DNA from: Prochlorococcus sp. AG-459-E08
GTDB lineage: Bacteria; Cyanobacteriota; Cyanobacteriia; PCC-6307; Cyanobiaceae
Direction of reading: 5' to 3'
DNA: 47,413 nt
Assembly (NCBI GenBank): GCA_003209425.1
Contig: QCRB01000008.1
Coordinates: 1-47,413 of the forward strand
Below the pieces are notes generated by a model. It was not told where the DNA came from, did not search any database, and was given only the letters and a program-made list of their open reading frames with translations. Every line of letters begins with the position of its first letter. The stretch's first letter is position 1. Below are positions 6,468 to 15,136 of this stretch, piece by piece. The position numbers and the translations under genes are program-made.

Positions 6468-6536
6468 GCAATCCTTCAATTACTAAAGTAATTTGTTGAC
6501 AATCAATTTAAAATAGAAATTAATTATTTATTTTTC

Positions 6537-6794
6537 GTGTCCAATAAATTTTATGAATGGTGGAAAAACCATAGAAAAGTTGTAACATATGGAGCTTTTA
6601 TCATCTTATTTGGTTTTTATTTATCTCCTTTTGTCAAAGAAGCAAAATACAAAAACCAATGTATTAAGTACTCTACTAAAGGAGCATTAACTAAATTTAA
6701 TAAGGATGATATAGGTGAAACTTTACTAGAGGAAACAAGTTTGAACATTGATGAACTAGCAAAGATTGAAGGTTATAAGAATTGCATTAATTAA
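6537..6794 (+). CDS. Small N-terminally anchored protein
   Basis: GTG 6537 is the start. TTGACA (6496-6501) lies about 36 bases upstream with an ATTAAT 17 bases further on, a plausible promoter but with little room for a leader. The 85-residue product has a basic, Trp-rich N-terminus, one membrane helix (about 17-35) and a soluble domain with two Cys (about 42 and 83) that could form a disulfide outside the cytoplasm. It leads the small cluster that includes the ligase-like gene. Confidence 0.6.
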   Translation: MSNKFYEWWKNHRKVVTYGAFIILFGFYLSPFVKEAKYKNQCIKYSTKGALTKFNKDDIGETLLEETSLNIDELAKIEGYKNCIN

Positions 6795-6824
6795 AAATTT
6801 TGCAAAAATTAAGCTGAGTTTTCA

Positions 6825-7031
6825 ATGATTAAAGTCATGTTTAAACTTATTTTATTAATATTATTACTTGGATTTATATCAATAAGTCCAAAAACAAGAT
6901 ATTTGGTTGGCATAACTCTAAATGAAATTTCTTCATTTCTTTTATGGACTGTTAAATATGAAGATAGAGAAAAATGGATCATTGATAAACCAATTTGGAT
7001 ACCTAGCCAAAAACTTAAGCCATCGTATTAA
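6825..7031 (+). CDS. Small membrane protein upstream of ligase-like gene
   Basis: A 68-residue protein with a long hydrophobic segment at about residues 5-22 and a second, weaker one near 29-43, then a charged, Trp/Pro-rich end. ATG 6837 is an alternative start. Its TAA is followed directly by the ATG of the ligase-like gene, so the two are probably translated from one message. Family unknown. Confidence 0.55.
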   Translation: MIKVMFKLILLILLLGFISISPKTRYLVGITLNEISSFLLWTVKYEDREKWIIDKPIWIPSQKLKPSY

Positions 7032-7781
7032 ATGAAGACTTATTTAGAAGAACGAATTGAATGGTATGACAATAATTATAGAAATGGTAATGCCTTAATC
7101 TCTGATAAGCAGTTCGACCAACTTGAAAAAAATTTATTAAGAACAAACCCTAATTGTGATTACTTTAAAAAGAAAAATAAACTAGTTTTACCTTCATTAG
7201 AAAAGGATTCAATAGATGAATTTTTGAAAGGATTATTAGAAGATACCAAATTATTAATTGAACCAAAAATTGATGGTTGTGCTGTTGCTTTGCAATATAG
7301 GGGTGGAACCTTGGAGAAAGCAATTTCAAGAAAAGGGGCAGACGTTACTAGTAAACTTATTAAAGTCCAAGACATTCCCAATAATCTCCCTTTACGAGGA
7401 GTTCTTCAAGTTAGAGGTGAATTATACGCACCCAACCAAAGTCCAAATATCTCGCAGAGATTCGCTTCTGGATTTCTAAGAGCTAAAGAAGGATTTTCTG
7501 AAAGTCTTAGCTTCTGCGCATTTCAAATACTTAATTCAACACTTAACCAATATGAGTCCAAAAAGAGTCTTTCAAAGCTTGGCTTCACTATCCCTCAGGA
7601 TATTTCATGCAACTTTACGAGCCAAGTTGAAGTATTTAGAAAACAATGGCTAGAAGGGAAGCTTTTTAGTAAATATCCAACAGATGGAATAGTAGTAAAA
7701 ATAAATTCTAGAAAATTACAATTAATTAGAGAAAAATCAAATTTAGATTATCCTTATTGGCAAGTGGCAATAAAACGTTAA
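7032..7781 (+). CDS. Minimal NAD-dependent DNA ligase-like protein (adenylation core only)
   Basis: A 249-residue protein matching the N-terminal half of LigA. It keeps part of domain Ia (Tyr12, SDKQFD at 24-29, LPSLEKDS at 53-60), motif I KIDG with the adenylated Lys79, VRGELY (128-132), TDGIVVKIN (217-225) and a motif V-like end with Lys248. LigA is usually about 670 residues; the OB fold, zinc finger, HhH and BRCT domains are all absent here, and the frame ends just after motif V. It could be a nucleotidyltransferase, a non-joining relic, or a ligase working with other proteins. Codons look intact. Confidence 0.85.
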   Translation: MKTYLEERIEWYDNNYRNGNALISDKQFDQLEKNLLRTNPNCDYFKKKNKLVLPSLEKDSIDEFLKGLLEDTKLLIEPKIDGCAVALQYRGGTLEKAISRKGADVTSKLIKVQDIPNNLPLRGVLQVRGELYAPNQSPNISQRFASGFLRAKEGFSESLSFCAFQILNSTLNQYESKKSLSKLGFTIPQDISCNFTSQVEVFRKQWLEGKLFSKYPTDGIVVKINSRKLQLIREKSNLDYPYWQVAIKR

Positions 7782-7894
7782 TGGAATTAATACACCAGAT
7801 TTTTCCTACTTGGCATATTTACTTGGATATGTTTTTGGTTGGCTTTGCAACTTATGGTTTTCTAAGAATTAAGAAAAAAATAAAAACCAAATAA
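7781..7894 (+). CDS. 37-residue single-helix protein
   Basis: ATG 7781 overlaps the last base of the ligase-like stop, so it is probably coupled. The product has an aromatic hydrophobic segment at about residues 9-28 and a Lys-rich tail, a small membrane protein by pattern. The gene ends 25 bases before the convergent minus-strand operon. Confidence 0.5.
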   Translation: MELIHQIFPTWHIYLDMFLVGFATYGFLRIKKKIKTK

Positions 7895-7919
7895 ATAATT
7901 TATAAATAAAGTTTTCAAA

Positions 7920-8072
7920 TCATCCGTGATCCTTAAGCATGGATTTAAGTTGTTCGCTATCTAATTGTTCAAGATAATTTCTCATTGCCAACCAGGATCT
8001 TCTGCTTTCTAACTTTCCACTTTGTTTAAATAAATTTGCGGAAACTTGATCTATCAATTCTTTATGAGTCAT
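7920..8072 (-). CDS. 50-residue helical protein, third gene of DUF1651 operon 2
   Basis: I take ATG 8072 as start (MTHKEL). An upstream in-frame ATG at 8108 would lie deep inside the previous gene. The 50-residue product is all-helical with a Trp near residue 26. It overlaps the preceding gene by 11 bases, which suggests translational coupling. Family unknown. Confidence 0.6.
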   Translation of the reverse strand: MTHKELIDQVSANLFKQSGKLESRRSWLAMRNYLEQLDSEQLKSMLKDHG

Positions 8073-8202
8073 ATATATATTCTTCATCAAGTTCAATGAC
8101 AACACCATTAAAAAATTCTGCTAATAATTTTGATGGGTCTTCTACAGATATCTTTCTATCTACTTTTGATAGTTTCTTTTTGATTGGATTTAAGTTAGTC
8201 AT
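8062..8202 (-). CDS. 46-residue acidic protein, second gene of DUF1651 operon 2
   Basis: ATG 8202 overlaps the TGA of the DUF1651 gene in an ATGA junction. The 46-residue product has a basic N-terminal third and an acidic end (ELDEEYIYDS). The 4-base and 11-base junctions on its two sides are the best evidence that it is a gene. Family unknown. Confidence 0.55.
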   Translation of the reverse strand: MTNLNPIKKKLSKVDRKISVEDPSKLLAEFFNGVVIELDEEYIYDS

Positions 8203-8498
8203 ACTAATTCAGGTAATTCAAGTTCTTCAAAAGTCCAGCCTTCTAATTGAAGGTCATGCCATTTATCCCAAGCATTATCCAAATACATCTGAGTTGATGA
8301 TTTAATTGCCATTGGCTCACCAAGATCATTTGCATAATATGTATGAGCAAAAATTCTCATACTATTTCTTGGAGATTTTTTATTCCTTATAAATAAAATT
8401 AATCTGCTGCGGTCTGGACTAAGCAACCAACCGCTTGGGAACTCATTACGATAACCGTAAGAAAAATTAGTCCAAACATTAGCTCCTCCTAAAGTCAT
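8199..8498 (-). CDS. DUF1651 family protein (copy 2)
   Basis: I start this 99-residue protein at ATG 8498 because the paralogue at 5747-6037 begins at the matching Met (MT-x-G-x-ANV). An upstream ATG at 8513 falls inside the LexA-like palindrome. Shared elements with copy 1 are PSGWL, YANDLGEP and the final W-x3-L-x3-GW. It heads a three-gene operon with two tiny proteins that differ from the partner in operon 1. Function unknown. Confidence 0.75.
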   Translation of the reverse strand: MTLGGANVWTNFSYGYRNEFPSGWLLSPDRSRLILFIRNKKSPRNSMRIFAHTYYANDLGEPMAIKSSTQMYLDNAWDKWHDLQLEGWTFEELELPELV

Positions 8499-8506
8499 GC
8501 GAAAGT

Positions 8507-8520
8507 AATACATCTGTACT
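8507..8520 (-). promoter_or_regulatory. LexA-box-like operator (copy 2)
   Basis: On the minus strand the site reads AGTACAGATGTATT, matching 13 of 14 positions of the cyanobacterial consensus AGTACWNWTGTACT as I recall it. It covers the expected transcription start and ends 9 bases before the DUF1651 ATG. Its placement repeats that of copy 1. Confidence 0.55.
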
Positions 8521-8523
8521 ATT

Positions 8524-8553
8524 AATATAAATACATTAGAAATGGATCGTCAA
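8524..8553 (-). promoter_or_regulatory. Sigma-70 promoter of DUF1651 copy 2
   Basis: On the minus strand TTGACG (8548-8553), an 18-base spacer, and TATATT (8524-8529). The -35 element, the -10 element and the downstream TAATAGTACA are the same as in copy 1, while the spacer differs. Confidence 0.65.
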
Positions 8554-8588
8554 GTATTTTGGCAAGAAAATTATTTACAATTATTATG

Positions 8589-8637
8589 AAAAATAAAATA
8601 CCCATCAAAAGCATGTGATAACATGCAGTTTGATAGG
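8589..8637 (-). terminator. Terminator after the 6S RNA
   Basis: On the minus strand a long stem (outer arms TATCAAA/TTTGAT, inner arms GCATGT/ACATGC around a 4-base loop) is followed by a T-rich tract. It stops transcription coming from purK and the 6S RNA. Confidence 0.65.
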
Positions 8638-8818
8638 TAAAACCGGATCCCCGTCAGTTCTCTGCTGCATCGACCTGGAAATGCCAGAAGAGGATTCAAA
8701 GTGGGCTTTCGTTTCCGATTACAAGATCGGTTTACTACCGCATCACGACAGTCTCCTCATGTCGAAAGAGAGTCAGATCAGAGCACATAAAGAAGAACTT
8801 AACCAAAGATCCAGTAAA
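8638..8818 (-). ncRNA. ssaA: 6S RNA (6Sa)
   Basis: A stretch of about 180 bases clearly richer in G+C than its neighbours, directly after purK on the same strand; that linkage is known in cyanobacteria as I recall. Its ends pair (8808-8815 with 8642-8649, 8 pairs including one G-U), an inner helix pairs 8706-8711 with 8763-8768, and a terminal hairpin uses 8715-8719 with 8726-8730. This is the 6S plan that mimics an open promoter and binds RNA polymerase. Exact ends are estimated. Confidence 0.65.
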
Positions 8819-8837
8819 CTAACTTTAACTTATTTCT

Positions 8838-10028
8838 TTATGCATTTGGAGATGGCCAAATTTCTCTTACCATAGTTAATAAAACTTGAGCTTCATCATA
8901 TCTTTCTGAATGCGTTTCACCATCTAATAAAAATGTAATGTGAGCCATTTTTCTTCCCAGAATTTCTCGAGATTTGCCATAAAAATGAATATTAGAACCC
9001 TCAATTTCAGATAACATTTTAATTCTTGTTTCCATTGAAATTGGGAAATTCTTTTTTAACCCCAGTAGATTTACCATAATTGCCCCTTCACAGTTCATTT
9101 TGATCTCAGGTGGCATTATCCCAGAAGAAATGCAAACATATTGATCAAACTGACTTGAAGTACAAGCTTCAATAGAGAAATGAGCTGAGTTATGTGTTCT
9201 AGGAGCTATTTCATTAATCAAAAGGCCATTATCTCCATAGAAGAATTCAATAGCCAAAACTCCAACGTAATTAAGTTCATTGACTATTGAAGAGAAAATA
9301 TTTATTGCAAATAAGTTCAAATCATATTCTGTTGTAGCAGGTGCAAGAACCCAATCACAAACATGATTTGATTGGAATGTCTCAACGATTGGGAAGAATC
9401 TTATCTTACCGGTTCTATCTCTCGAACCAACAAGAGCTAGTTCTTTTTCATACTCTATCCATTCTTCTATTAACCATTCATCAGAATTATTATCTGTTAA
9501 AAAAGAATCTAAATCTTCTTTCGTCTTTATTTTTTTGTTTCCTTTACCGTCATATCCACCTTTATTTGATTTTGCCATTAATGGGAAAGTCCAATTATTG
9601 ATTTCCTCATCCGAAAGATTTTTAAAATCTTCAATCCTTATCCATTTTGGACAGGGGAAATTCATCCTATCTATTAATTTTTTTTGAGAAAACCTATCTA
9701 CTAATGGCTTTATTGCATTAAGACTTGGAACAAAAATATCGTTATTGTCAATTAAATTTAATTTATCAATTTTTATCCATTCATTTTCAAAAATTATTTT
9801 TTCACACTCATTAATTAATGATTTATTACCTCTTATCTTTAAGGGATCAGCTTCTATGACATGATCTGCTTTTGAACCAGCAGGATCATTACAAGATTTT
9901 GTTTGCACACATACCTCTAAATCTCTTTTTTTTGCTGCCTCGGTTAACATCAAAGCCAGTTGACCACCTCCAATTATTCCTAGGGAATAATTTTTCTTAA
10001 TATCGTTTATATTTTTTTTTAAACTCAT
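8838..10028 (-). CDS. purK: N5-carboxyaminoimidazole ribonucleotide synthase
   Basis: A 396-residue ATP-grasp enzyme that carboxylates aminoimidazole ribonucleotide using ATP and bicarbonate in purine synthesis; PurE then rearranges the product. The N-terminal GIIGGGQLALML is the family signature. ATP-grasp elements include KSNKGGYDGKGN (about 152-163), EEWIEYEKELALV (about 187-199), and EIAPRTHNSAHFSIE, which ends in the ATP-grasp catalytic loop. Length is normal. The 6S RNA follows on the same strand, and aroB is divergent. Confidence 0.95.
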   Translation of the reverse strand: MSLKKNINDIKKNYSLGIIGGGQLALMLTEAAKKRDLEVCVQTKSCNDPAGSKADHVIEADPLKIRGNKSLINECEKIIFENEWIKIDKLNLIDNNDIFVPSLNAIKPLVDRFSQKKLIDRMNFPCPKWIRIEDFKNLSDEEINNWTFPLMAKSNKGGYDGKGNKKIKTKEDLDSFLTDNNSDEWLIEEWIEYEKELALVGSRDRTGKIRFFPIVETFQSNHVCDWVLAPATTEYDLNLFAINIFSSIVNELNYVGVLAIEFFYGDNGLLINEIAPRTHNSAHFSIEACTSSQFDQYVCISSGIMPPEIKMNCEGAIMVNLLGLKKNFPISMETRIKMLSEIEGSNIHFYGKSREILGRKMAHITFLLDGETHSERYDEAQVLLTMVREIWPSPNA

Positions 10029-10153
10029 AGCATGATTTTATTACCATTTCTAATTCTTAACAACTGAATTTTTAAGGATCTAGAGCTGAGATTTTGCTAA
10101 TATATATAGTGTTTAATATCAAATATTTATAAATTTTAACTAGGTAATCAATT

Positions 10154-11245
10154 GTGAATAAGAGAAAAATATTAGTCCCATTAGGTGATAAGTCATACGA
10201 AGTAACTCTAGAAGCAGAGATACTGAATAATATCAGCGAAGAACTTTTAAAAATTGGAATAACAAAGAATAGAAAAATACTTGTGATTTCAAATGAAGAA
10301 ATATCAAATTTGTATGGAGAAAAATTTTTAAATAATTTAAAAGATAATAAATTTCAGGCCAAAATGTTCCTTATCAAGACTGGAGAATCATATAAAAACT
10401 TAAAAACCTTAAGTGAAATATATGATGTGGCATTTGAATTTGGCCTAGATAGAAATTCAATAATTATTGCCCTTGGAGGAGGAATTGTTGGAGATGTAAG
10501 TGGTTTTGCAGCTGCTACTTGGCTGAGAGGTATCGAATATATTCAGATTCCAACAACATTATTATCAATGGTTGATTCATCTGTGGGAGGAAAAACAGGA
10601 GTAAATCATCCAAAAGGTAAAAATTTAATTGGAGCTTTCAATCAACCTAAAGCAGTTTTTATTGATCCAGAAACTTTAAAAAGTTTACCCAAAAGAGAAT
10701 TTAGTGCAGGCATGGCCGAAGTAATAAAATACGGGGTAATAAGGGATAAAGAACTTTTCGAATACTTAGAAATTGAAAAAAACAAAAATGAACTTATAAA
10801 TCTCAAAAATGAATATCTAATTAAAATAATTAATAGTTCAATTAAAACAAAGTCTCATATTGTTTCTCAAGACGAACATGAAAATGGTGTTAGAGCAATA
10901 TTGAATTATGGTCATTCTTTTGGTCACGTTATTGAAAATTTATGTGGATACGGCAAATTCCTACATGGTGAAGCAATATCAATTGGCATGAATATTGCGG
11001 GGGAAATAGCAATTGAGAAAGGGTTATGGTCTAAAGAAGAATTAGAGAGACAGAAGAATCTTTTGAAGAGTTACGATCTTCCTACCGAGATCCCCAAAAT
11101 AAATAAAGAAGACGTTCTAACAATACTTATGGGCGATAAAAAAGTTCGTGATGGCAAAATGAGATTTATATTACCGAAAGAAATTGGTGCTGTTGATATA
11201 TATGATGACGTAGAAGATTCATTATTTTTAAAGTTTTTTTCTTAA
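10154..11245 (+). CDS. aroB: 3-dehydroquinate synthase
   Basis: A 363-residue cytoplasmic enzyme of the shikimate pathway that turns DAHP into 3-dehydroquinate using NAD and a metal ion. It has the NAD-binding [19 protein letters not shown] (about 109-127), [16 protein letters not shown] (about 135-150), metal ligands in AEVIKYG, GHSFGH and LHGEA, and DKK late in the chain. The start is GTG 10154. Its end overlaps the convergent methyltransferase gene by 4 bases. Confidence 0.96.
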   Translation: MNKRKILVPLGDKSYEVTLEAEILNNISEELLKIGITKNRKILVISNEEISNLYGEKFLNNLKDNKFQAKMFLIKTGESYKNLKTLSEIYDVAFEFGLDRNSIIIALGGGIVGDVSGFAAATWLRGIEYIQIPTTLLSMVDSSVGGKTGVNHPKGKNLIGAFNQPKAVFIDPETLKSLPKREFSAGMAEVIKYGVIRDKELFEYLEIEKNKNELINLKNEYLIKIINSSIKTKSHIVSQDEHENGVRAILNYGHSFGHVIENLCGYGKFLHGEAISIGMNIAGEIAIEKGLWSKEELERQKNLLKSYDLPTEIPKINKEDVLTILMGDKKVRDGKMRFILPKEIGAVDIYDDVEDSLFLKFFS

Positions 11246-12432
11246 CGCATACAGGTTGAATTTATATTCATTTCCTTCTCCTCAAATTTATTAAAAACAA
11301 ACCACTTAAAATCACCTAAACAAACAGGATCAACGAGTCTAAGTAATGCCTCTCTTCTTAAAAGGGCATTTGATAAATCCTCTTTAATTTCTTTCTGAAT
11401 CCCATAAAGTCTCTCTGCCAATCCAAGGGCTAACAAAGCCTCTCCTTGTTTAGTTATTCCAACAGTATCAAATCCAAGAGTCTCAGCATCATTAATTAAA
11501 GTTTCTATGCACACATGAGATGTTAAATCGCGATTTCCAGGAGAATCTAGGACATTATTCGTCATTTTTTGATTTTCATAAGAGACTATCGTCCCATCAG
11601 AATTATTAGAGGTGTAGTATTTTTTGGCTTCTTTAGCGTAATCAATTATCAATAAAATACCATTATTAATTTTTTGATAAATAGCTTTTAACCATTTTAA
11701 GTTATCTATATGCCATTCTGTCGTCCATCCTTCAAGAGCGTCTTCAGGCGGGATAGTGATTCCCAACTCACTTTTAGCAAGTTCAATACTTTTTCCCAAT
11801 TCACTTGTAATTGGCATTTCATCAAAATATAATTTATGAGATTTTTTATCTATAGAAACTGCTTGTCGAAGTAATTTTCCTTTTGAGAAGGTTATTCTCT
11901 CTACTGGCAAAGCATCTAAAACCTCATTTGCAAGAACTATTCCATTTATATTATTTTCCTCCACTTCTTCCAAACCTTTCCATAAAATATCAATGCCTAA
12001 GTTTAAAAATTCCTCCAATTTATTTTTTTGTTTTTCTGCCATCCCTTCATTAGGTTCAATAATTACAAAAGAAACTCCTTCCAAAAAATTCTTGTTATTT
12101 TCTAAAAAATATTTAATTAATCCACTCATAAAGCTTCCATCTCCTGCTCCAAATTCAATTACAGCTAATTTCTGATTAGATAAAAAACTATTTTTGAACT
12201 GAATCAACCAATCTTCTATTTGTTTACCGACCAAAAAAGCAAAATCATCAGATAAAGAGGGTGATGTGACAAAATCTCCTCGAACGCCTAACTCAGCTTT
12301 ACCACTGCCGTAATAACCATAAATAGGATCATTTAATGCAAAATTCATAAAGTCATAAAAACTTATAGTCCCACCCATTTTTATTATTTTTTTTACTAAC
12401 CAATCTGGATTATTCACGGGTAAGCTATTCAT
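11242..12432 (-). CDS. MidA/NDUFAF7-type SAM methyltransferase
   Basis: A 396-residue protein of COG1565. SAM-binding motif I is [15 protein letters not shown] (about 91-105); the N-terminal [18 protein letters not shown] and [10 protein letters not shown] are family hallmarks. The mitochondrial homologue NDUFAF7 methylates an arginine of a complex I subunit, so a role in NDH-1 biogenesis is possible here but inferred. It overlaps the end of aroB by 4 bases. Confidence 0.85.
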   Translation of the reverse strand: MNSLPVNNPDWLVKKIIKMGGTISFYDFMNFALNDPIYGYYGSGKAELGVRGDFVTSPSLSDDFAFLVGKQIEDWLIQFKNSFLSNQKLAVIEFGAGDGSFMSGLIKYFLENNKNFLEGVSFVIIEPNEGMAEKQKNKLEEFLNLGIDILWKGLEEVEENNINGIVLANEVLDALPVERITFSKGKLLRQAVSIDKKSHKLYFDEMPITSELGKSIELAKSELGITIPPEDALEGWTTEWHIDNLKWLKAIYQKINNGILLIIDYAKEAKKYYTSNNSDGTIVSYENQKMTNNVLDSPGNRDLTSHVCIETLINDAETLGFDTVGITKQGEALLALGLAERLYGIQKEIKEDLSNALLRREALLRLVDPVCLGDFKWFVFNKFEEKEMNINSTCMR

Positions 12433-12463
12433 CAGCGAAAATATAAAGAGAAAGAACTTATTT

Positions 12464-13261
12464 ATGCCTTCAAAGATTAACTATTTATTGGGAATATTTC
12501 TATCTATATTAGTTTTAATTTCACATAAACCCGTTTTCGCTATAAATTATCCAAATCTCTTACCAGAAGAAAAAACACCAGTAATTGATTTAGCTAAAAC
12601 ATTAAGCCCTAATCAGAAAAAATCTTTAGAAGACAACCTCAATAATCTTGAGATTGAAAGTGGGTGGAAAATTAAATATTTATCTCAGTTTGAGAGTTCT
12701 CCTGGAAGTGCAATAAAGGACTATTGGGACTTAGATGAGACAAGTTTGTTGATAGTTGCTGATCCTAGAGGAGGTAATTTACTGAACTTTAACGTCGGAG
12801 AGGCCTATTTTAATTTTATGCCAAGATTATTTTGGGTTGAACTTCAAACAAGATTTGGTAATCAATATTATGTGAAAGATCACGGTGAGGATGGCGCAGT
12901 ATTAGATGCAATTAATTCCGTAAAGATTTGCCTTGAAAGAGGCGGGTGTCAAGTTGTTCCTGGTCTACCCAAAGAACAATACATATGGACTTTATGTACA
13001 TCTATTCTTGGAGGTTTAGTAGCAGGTTTCGCGTCTGCGCCACGAAAAGAAGGTCAAGTGATATCAATTGGATTTTTAGCTCTTCTTTCTCCTTTATGGG
13101 GAATGTTATTTGGAATTTTTGGCCTGGCACCAATAATATCTAGAACAAATGATTTATTACCATTATTTAAAAATGGTTTAGCTTTTACAGCAGCAGGAAT
13201 TGCAGGTTATATTTTATCTCAAACATTATTTTCAAGATATGAAAAGCCCAAAAATACTTAA
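12464..13261 (+). CDS. TPM-domain membrane protein (Psb32/TLP18.3-like)
   Basis: A 265-residue protein with a signal peptide or anchor (about 1-26), a TPM domain (DUF477, about 40-150; it includes VIDLAKTLSPNQKKSLE) and a C-terminal membrane region with two or three helices (about 175-258). TPM proteins such as plant TLP18.3 and cyanobacterial Psb32 act at the thylakoid in photosystem II repair (established for those). Assigning that role here is inference. The C-terminal multi-helix part is longer than in Psb32. Confidence 0.75.
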   Translation: MPSKINYLLGIFLSILVLISHKPVFAINYPNLLPEEKTPVIDLAKTLSPNQKKSLEDNLNNLEIESGWKIKYLSQFESSPGSAIKDYWDLDETSLLIVADPRGGNLLNFNVGEAYFNFMPRLFWVELQTRFGNQYYVKDHGEDGAVLDAINSVKICLERGGCQVVPGLPKEQYIWTLCTSILGGLVAGFASAPRKEGQVISIGFLALLSPLWGMLFGIFGLAPIISRTNDLLPLFKNGLAFTAAGIAGYILSQTLFSRYEKPKNT

Positions 13262-13284
13262 AATATGCTCAAAAATATCTAATC

Positions 13285-14118
13285 CTAAAAAAATTTATCT
13301 TCTTCACAAATTTCACCAGACTCTGAATACCATCGGTGAGAAACATGACTTAATTCCTTTTTTTTAAACTCAATCCATGAAAAGTTTATTAGTAATTTCC
13401 CATCTTCATCAGTTTTATATCTTGGCACTACAGCAGTATTGAAATAAATTGTTCCTTTTCTATCAATCTTAAACATCTCCCTTAAGCCAAGATTTCTTTT
13501 AAGCCGATTGTGCATATGACCAAAAATCACAAGATCAACTTTTCTTCTTTTTTGTATTTGAGAAATAGCCACAGACAAATCTCTATCTCCCCAATCTAAA
13601 GAGGGTAATTTCCAGTCTTTCCCACAAATGCTTTTAGGTTCTGAGCCTAAACCCGAAGGGCCAGCATGAGACATAATTATTAAAGGTATATCTTCGACAC
13701 TCTCTTCTGAACATTTGATGATTTTATTTATTGAATCTTGTTCGGTAATAGGTCCATAAACGCCTTTAACTTCTTTTGAAAGATAATAGCCGCCGCCAGA
13801 ACTACATGGTCTTGCAGATAGTAAATTTATTTGATTATTAAAAACTTTCAAATCCCACGCACAATATTTTCCACCAAGTGCACGTATCTGCTTTGAGAGA
13901 GTTTCGCCTGTAGAATCCTTCCCTCTATCATGATTTCCTAAAATCACAAAAGTAGGAATTCTGATCTCATTGATTTTTTTAATTATTTTGACACTCCCAT
14001 CTGAAATATCACCCACAAATAAAACAATATTTGGTTTAATAATCGATAAAACTTTCAAGTCTAATTCAGACCATTGACCATGACAGTCCCCAACAATAGC
14101 AATTTTTAAATTTGTCAG
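13285..14118 (-). CDS. Calcineurin-like metallophosphoesterase
   Basis: All metal-binding motifs of the superfamily are present if the frame is extended upstream of the TTG at 14058: DCH (D-x-H) within GDCHGQW, then GDISDG, GNHDRG, SHAGPSG and GHMHN. Because GDCHG is upstream of 14058, the true start must lie upstream. The only options in frame are CTG at 14118 or the ATT just before it, both rare. From CTG it is 277 residues. It resembles cyanobacterial TIGR04168. The substrate is unknown. It is divergent from nadA. Confidence 0.85.
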   Translation of the reverse strand: MTNLKIAIVGDCHGQWSELDLKVLSIIKPNIVLFVGDISDGSVKIIKKINEIRIPTFVILGNHDRGKDSTGETLSKQIRALGGKYCAWDLKVFNNQINLLSARPCSSGGGYYLSKEVKGVYGPITEQDSINKIIKCSEESVEDIPLIIMSHAGPSGLGSEPKSICGKDWKLPSLDWGDRDLSVAISQIQKRRKVDLVIFGHMHNRLKRNLGLREMFKIDRKGTIYFNTAVVPRYKTDEDGKLLINFSWIEFKKKELSHVSHRWYSESGEICEEDKFF

Positions 14119-14221
14119 AATTTTTTCTGTTTAAAGGCATATAATCTATTTAGAGATATTCTAAATCCTGACAAGTATAACTTCTACTGCAAAACAGAAA
14201 TCAGTTCAAAATGAAGAGGAT

Positions 14222-15136
14222 TTGATTTCTGAAATAAAGGAGCGTTGCGAAAAAGCTAATGCAATTATTCTTGCGCACTATTATCAAGCTCCAGAGATTC
14301 AGGAAATTGCAGATTTTATTGGTGATTCATTAGATCTATCTAGGAAAGCTGCAAATAATGACGCAGATATAATAATTTTTTGCGGTGTGCACTTTATGGC
14401 CGAAACCGCAAAAATACTTAGCCCAAATAAAAAAGTACTTTTACCAGATATTGATGCAGGATGCTCATTAGCAGATGATTGTCCCTCAGATAAATTTCAA
14501 AAGTTCAGGGAAGAGAATCCAGATCACTATGTCGTAAGTTATATAAATTGTACTGCAGAAGTAAAAGCTCAAAGTGATCTGATATGTACAAGCAGTAATG
14601 CAGTCTCATTAATAAAAAAGATACCTGAAGATAAAAAGATAATATTTGCACCAGATCAGAACCTTGGGAGATGGGTACAGAAAAATTCAGGAAGAGATCT
14701 TAAATTATGGCCTGGCAGCTGCATTGTTCATGAATCATTTAGTGAAGAAGCACTTTTAAAATTAAAATATCAAAATCCAGGATCAAAAGTCATCGCTCAT
14801 CCTGAATGTAGTCAAAATTTACTAATTCTCTCAGACTTTATTGGATCAACAAGTAAACTGCTTGATTTCGTAAGTAAAGATCCATCTAAAACTTACATGG
14901 TACTAACTGAACCTGGAATAATTCATCAAATGAAAAAGAAAGAACCTAACAAAATTTTTATTGAAGTCCCAGATGTAGAAGGTTGTAAATGTAATGAGTG
15001 TCCATATATGAAATTAAATACTTTAGAAAAAATTCTAGATTGTTTGAAAAACGATTCCCCGTCTATTGAACTAGACCCAGAAATAATAAGAAGAGCCTAT
15101 GTGCCAATAAAGAAAATGCTGGATATGAGTAATTAA
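14222..15136 (+). CDS. nadA: Quinolinate synthase A
   Basis: A 304-residue [4Fe-4S] enzyme that condenses iminoaspartate with DHAP to quinolinate, the second step of de novo NAD synthesis. It has the family start AIILAHYYQAPEIQ, and cluster Cys candidates in DAGCSLADDC, WPGSCIVHE and CKCNEC. I use TTG 14222, but an in-frame CTG at 14168 would add 18 residues (starting TSITSTAKQKS), and there is no ATG. It ends 4 bases into the convergent protease gene. Confidence 0.93.
   Translation: MISEIKERCEKANAIILAHYYQAPEIQEIADFIGDSLDLSRKAANNDADIIIFCGVHFMAETAKILSPNKKVLLPDIDAGCSLADDCPSDKFQKFREENPDHYVVSYINCTAEVKAQSDLICTSSNAVSLIKKIPEDKKIIFAPDQNLGRWVQKNSGRDLKLWPGSCIVHESFSEEALLKLKYQNPGSKVIAHPECSQNLLILSDFIGSTSKLLDFVSKDPSKTYMVLTEPGIIHQMKKKEPNKIFIEVPDVEGCKCNECPYMKLNTLEKILDCLKNDSPSIELDPEIIRRAYVPIKKMLDMSN

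Noticed and set aside
8615-8875. 86-codon plus-strand frame overlapping the end of purK
   Set aside because: It spans the 6S RNA block, its terminator and the 3' end of purK. The frame is best explained by the structured RNA on the other strand.
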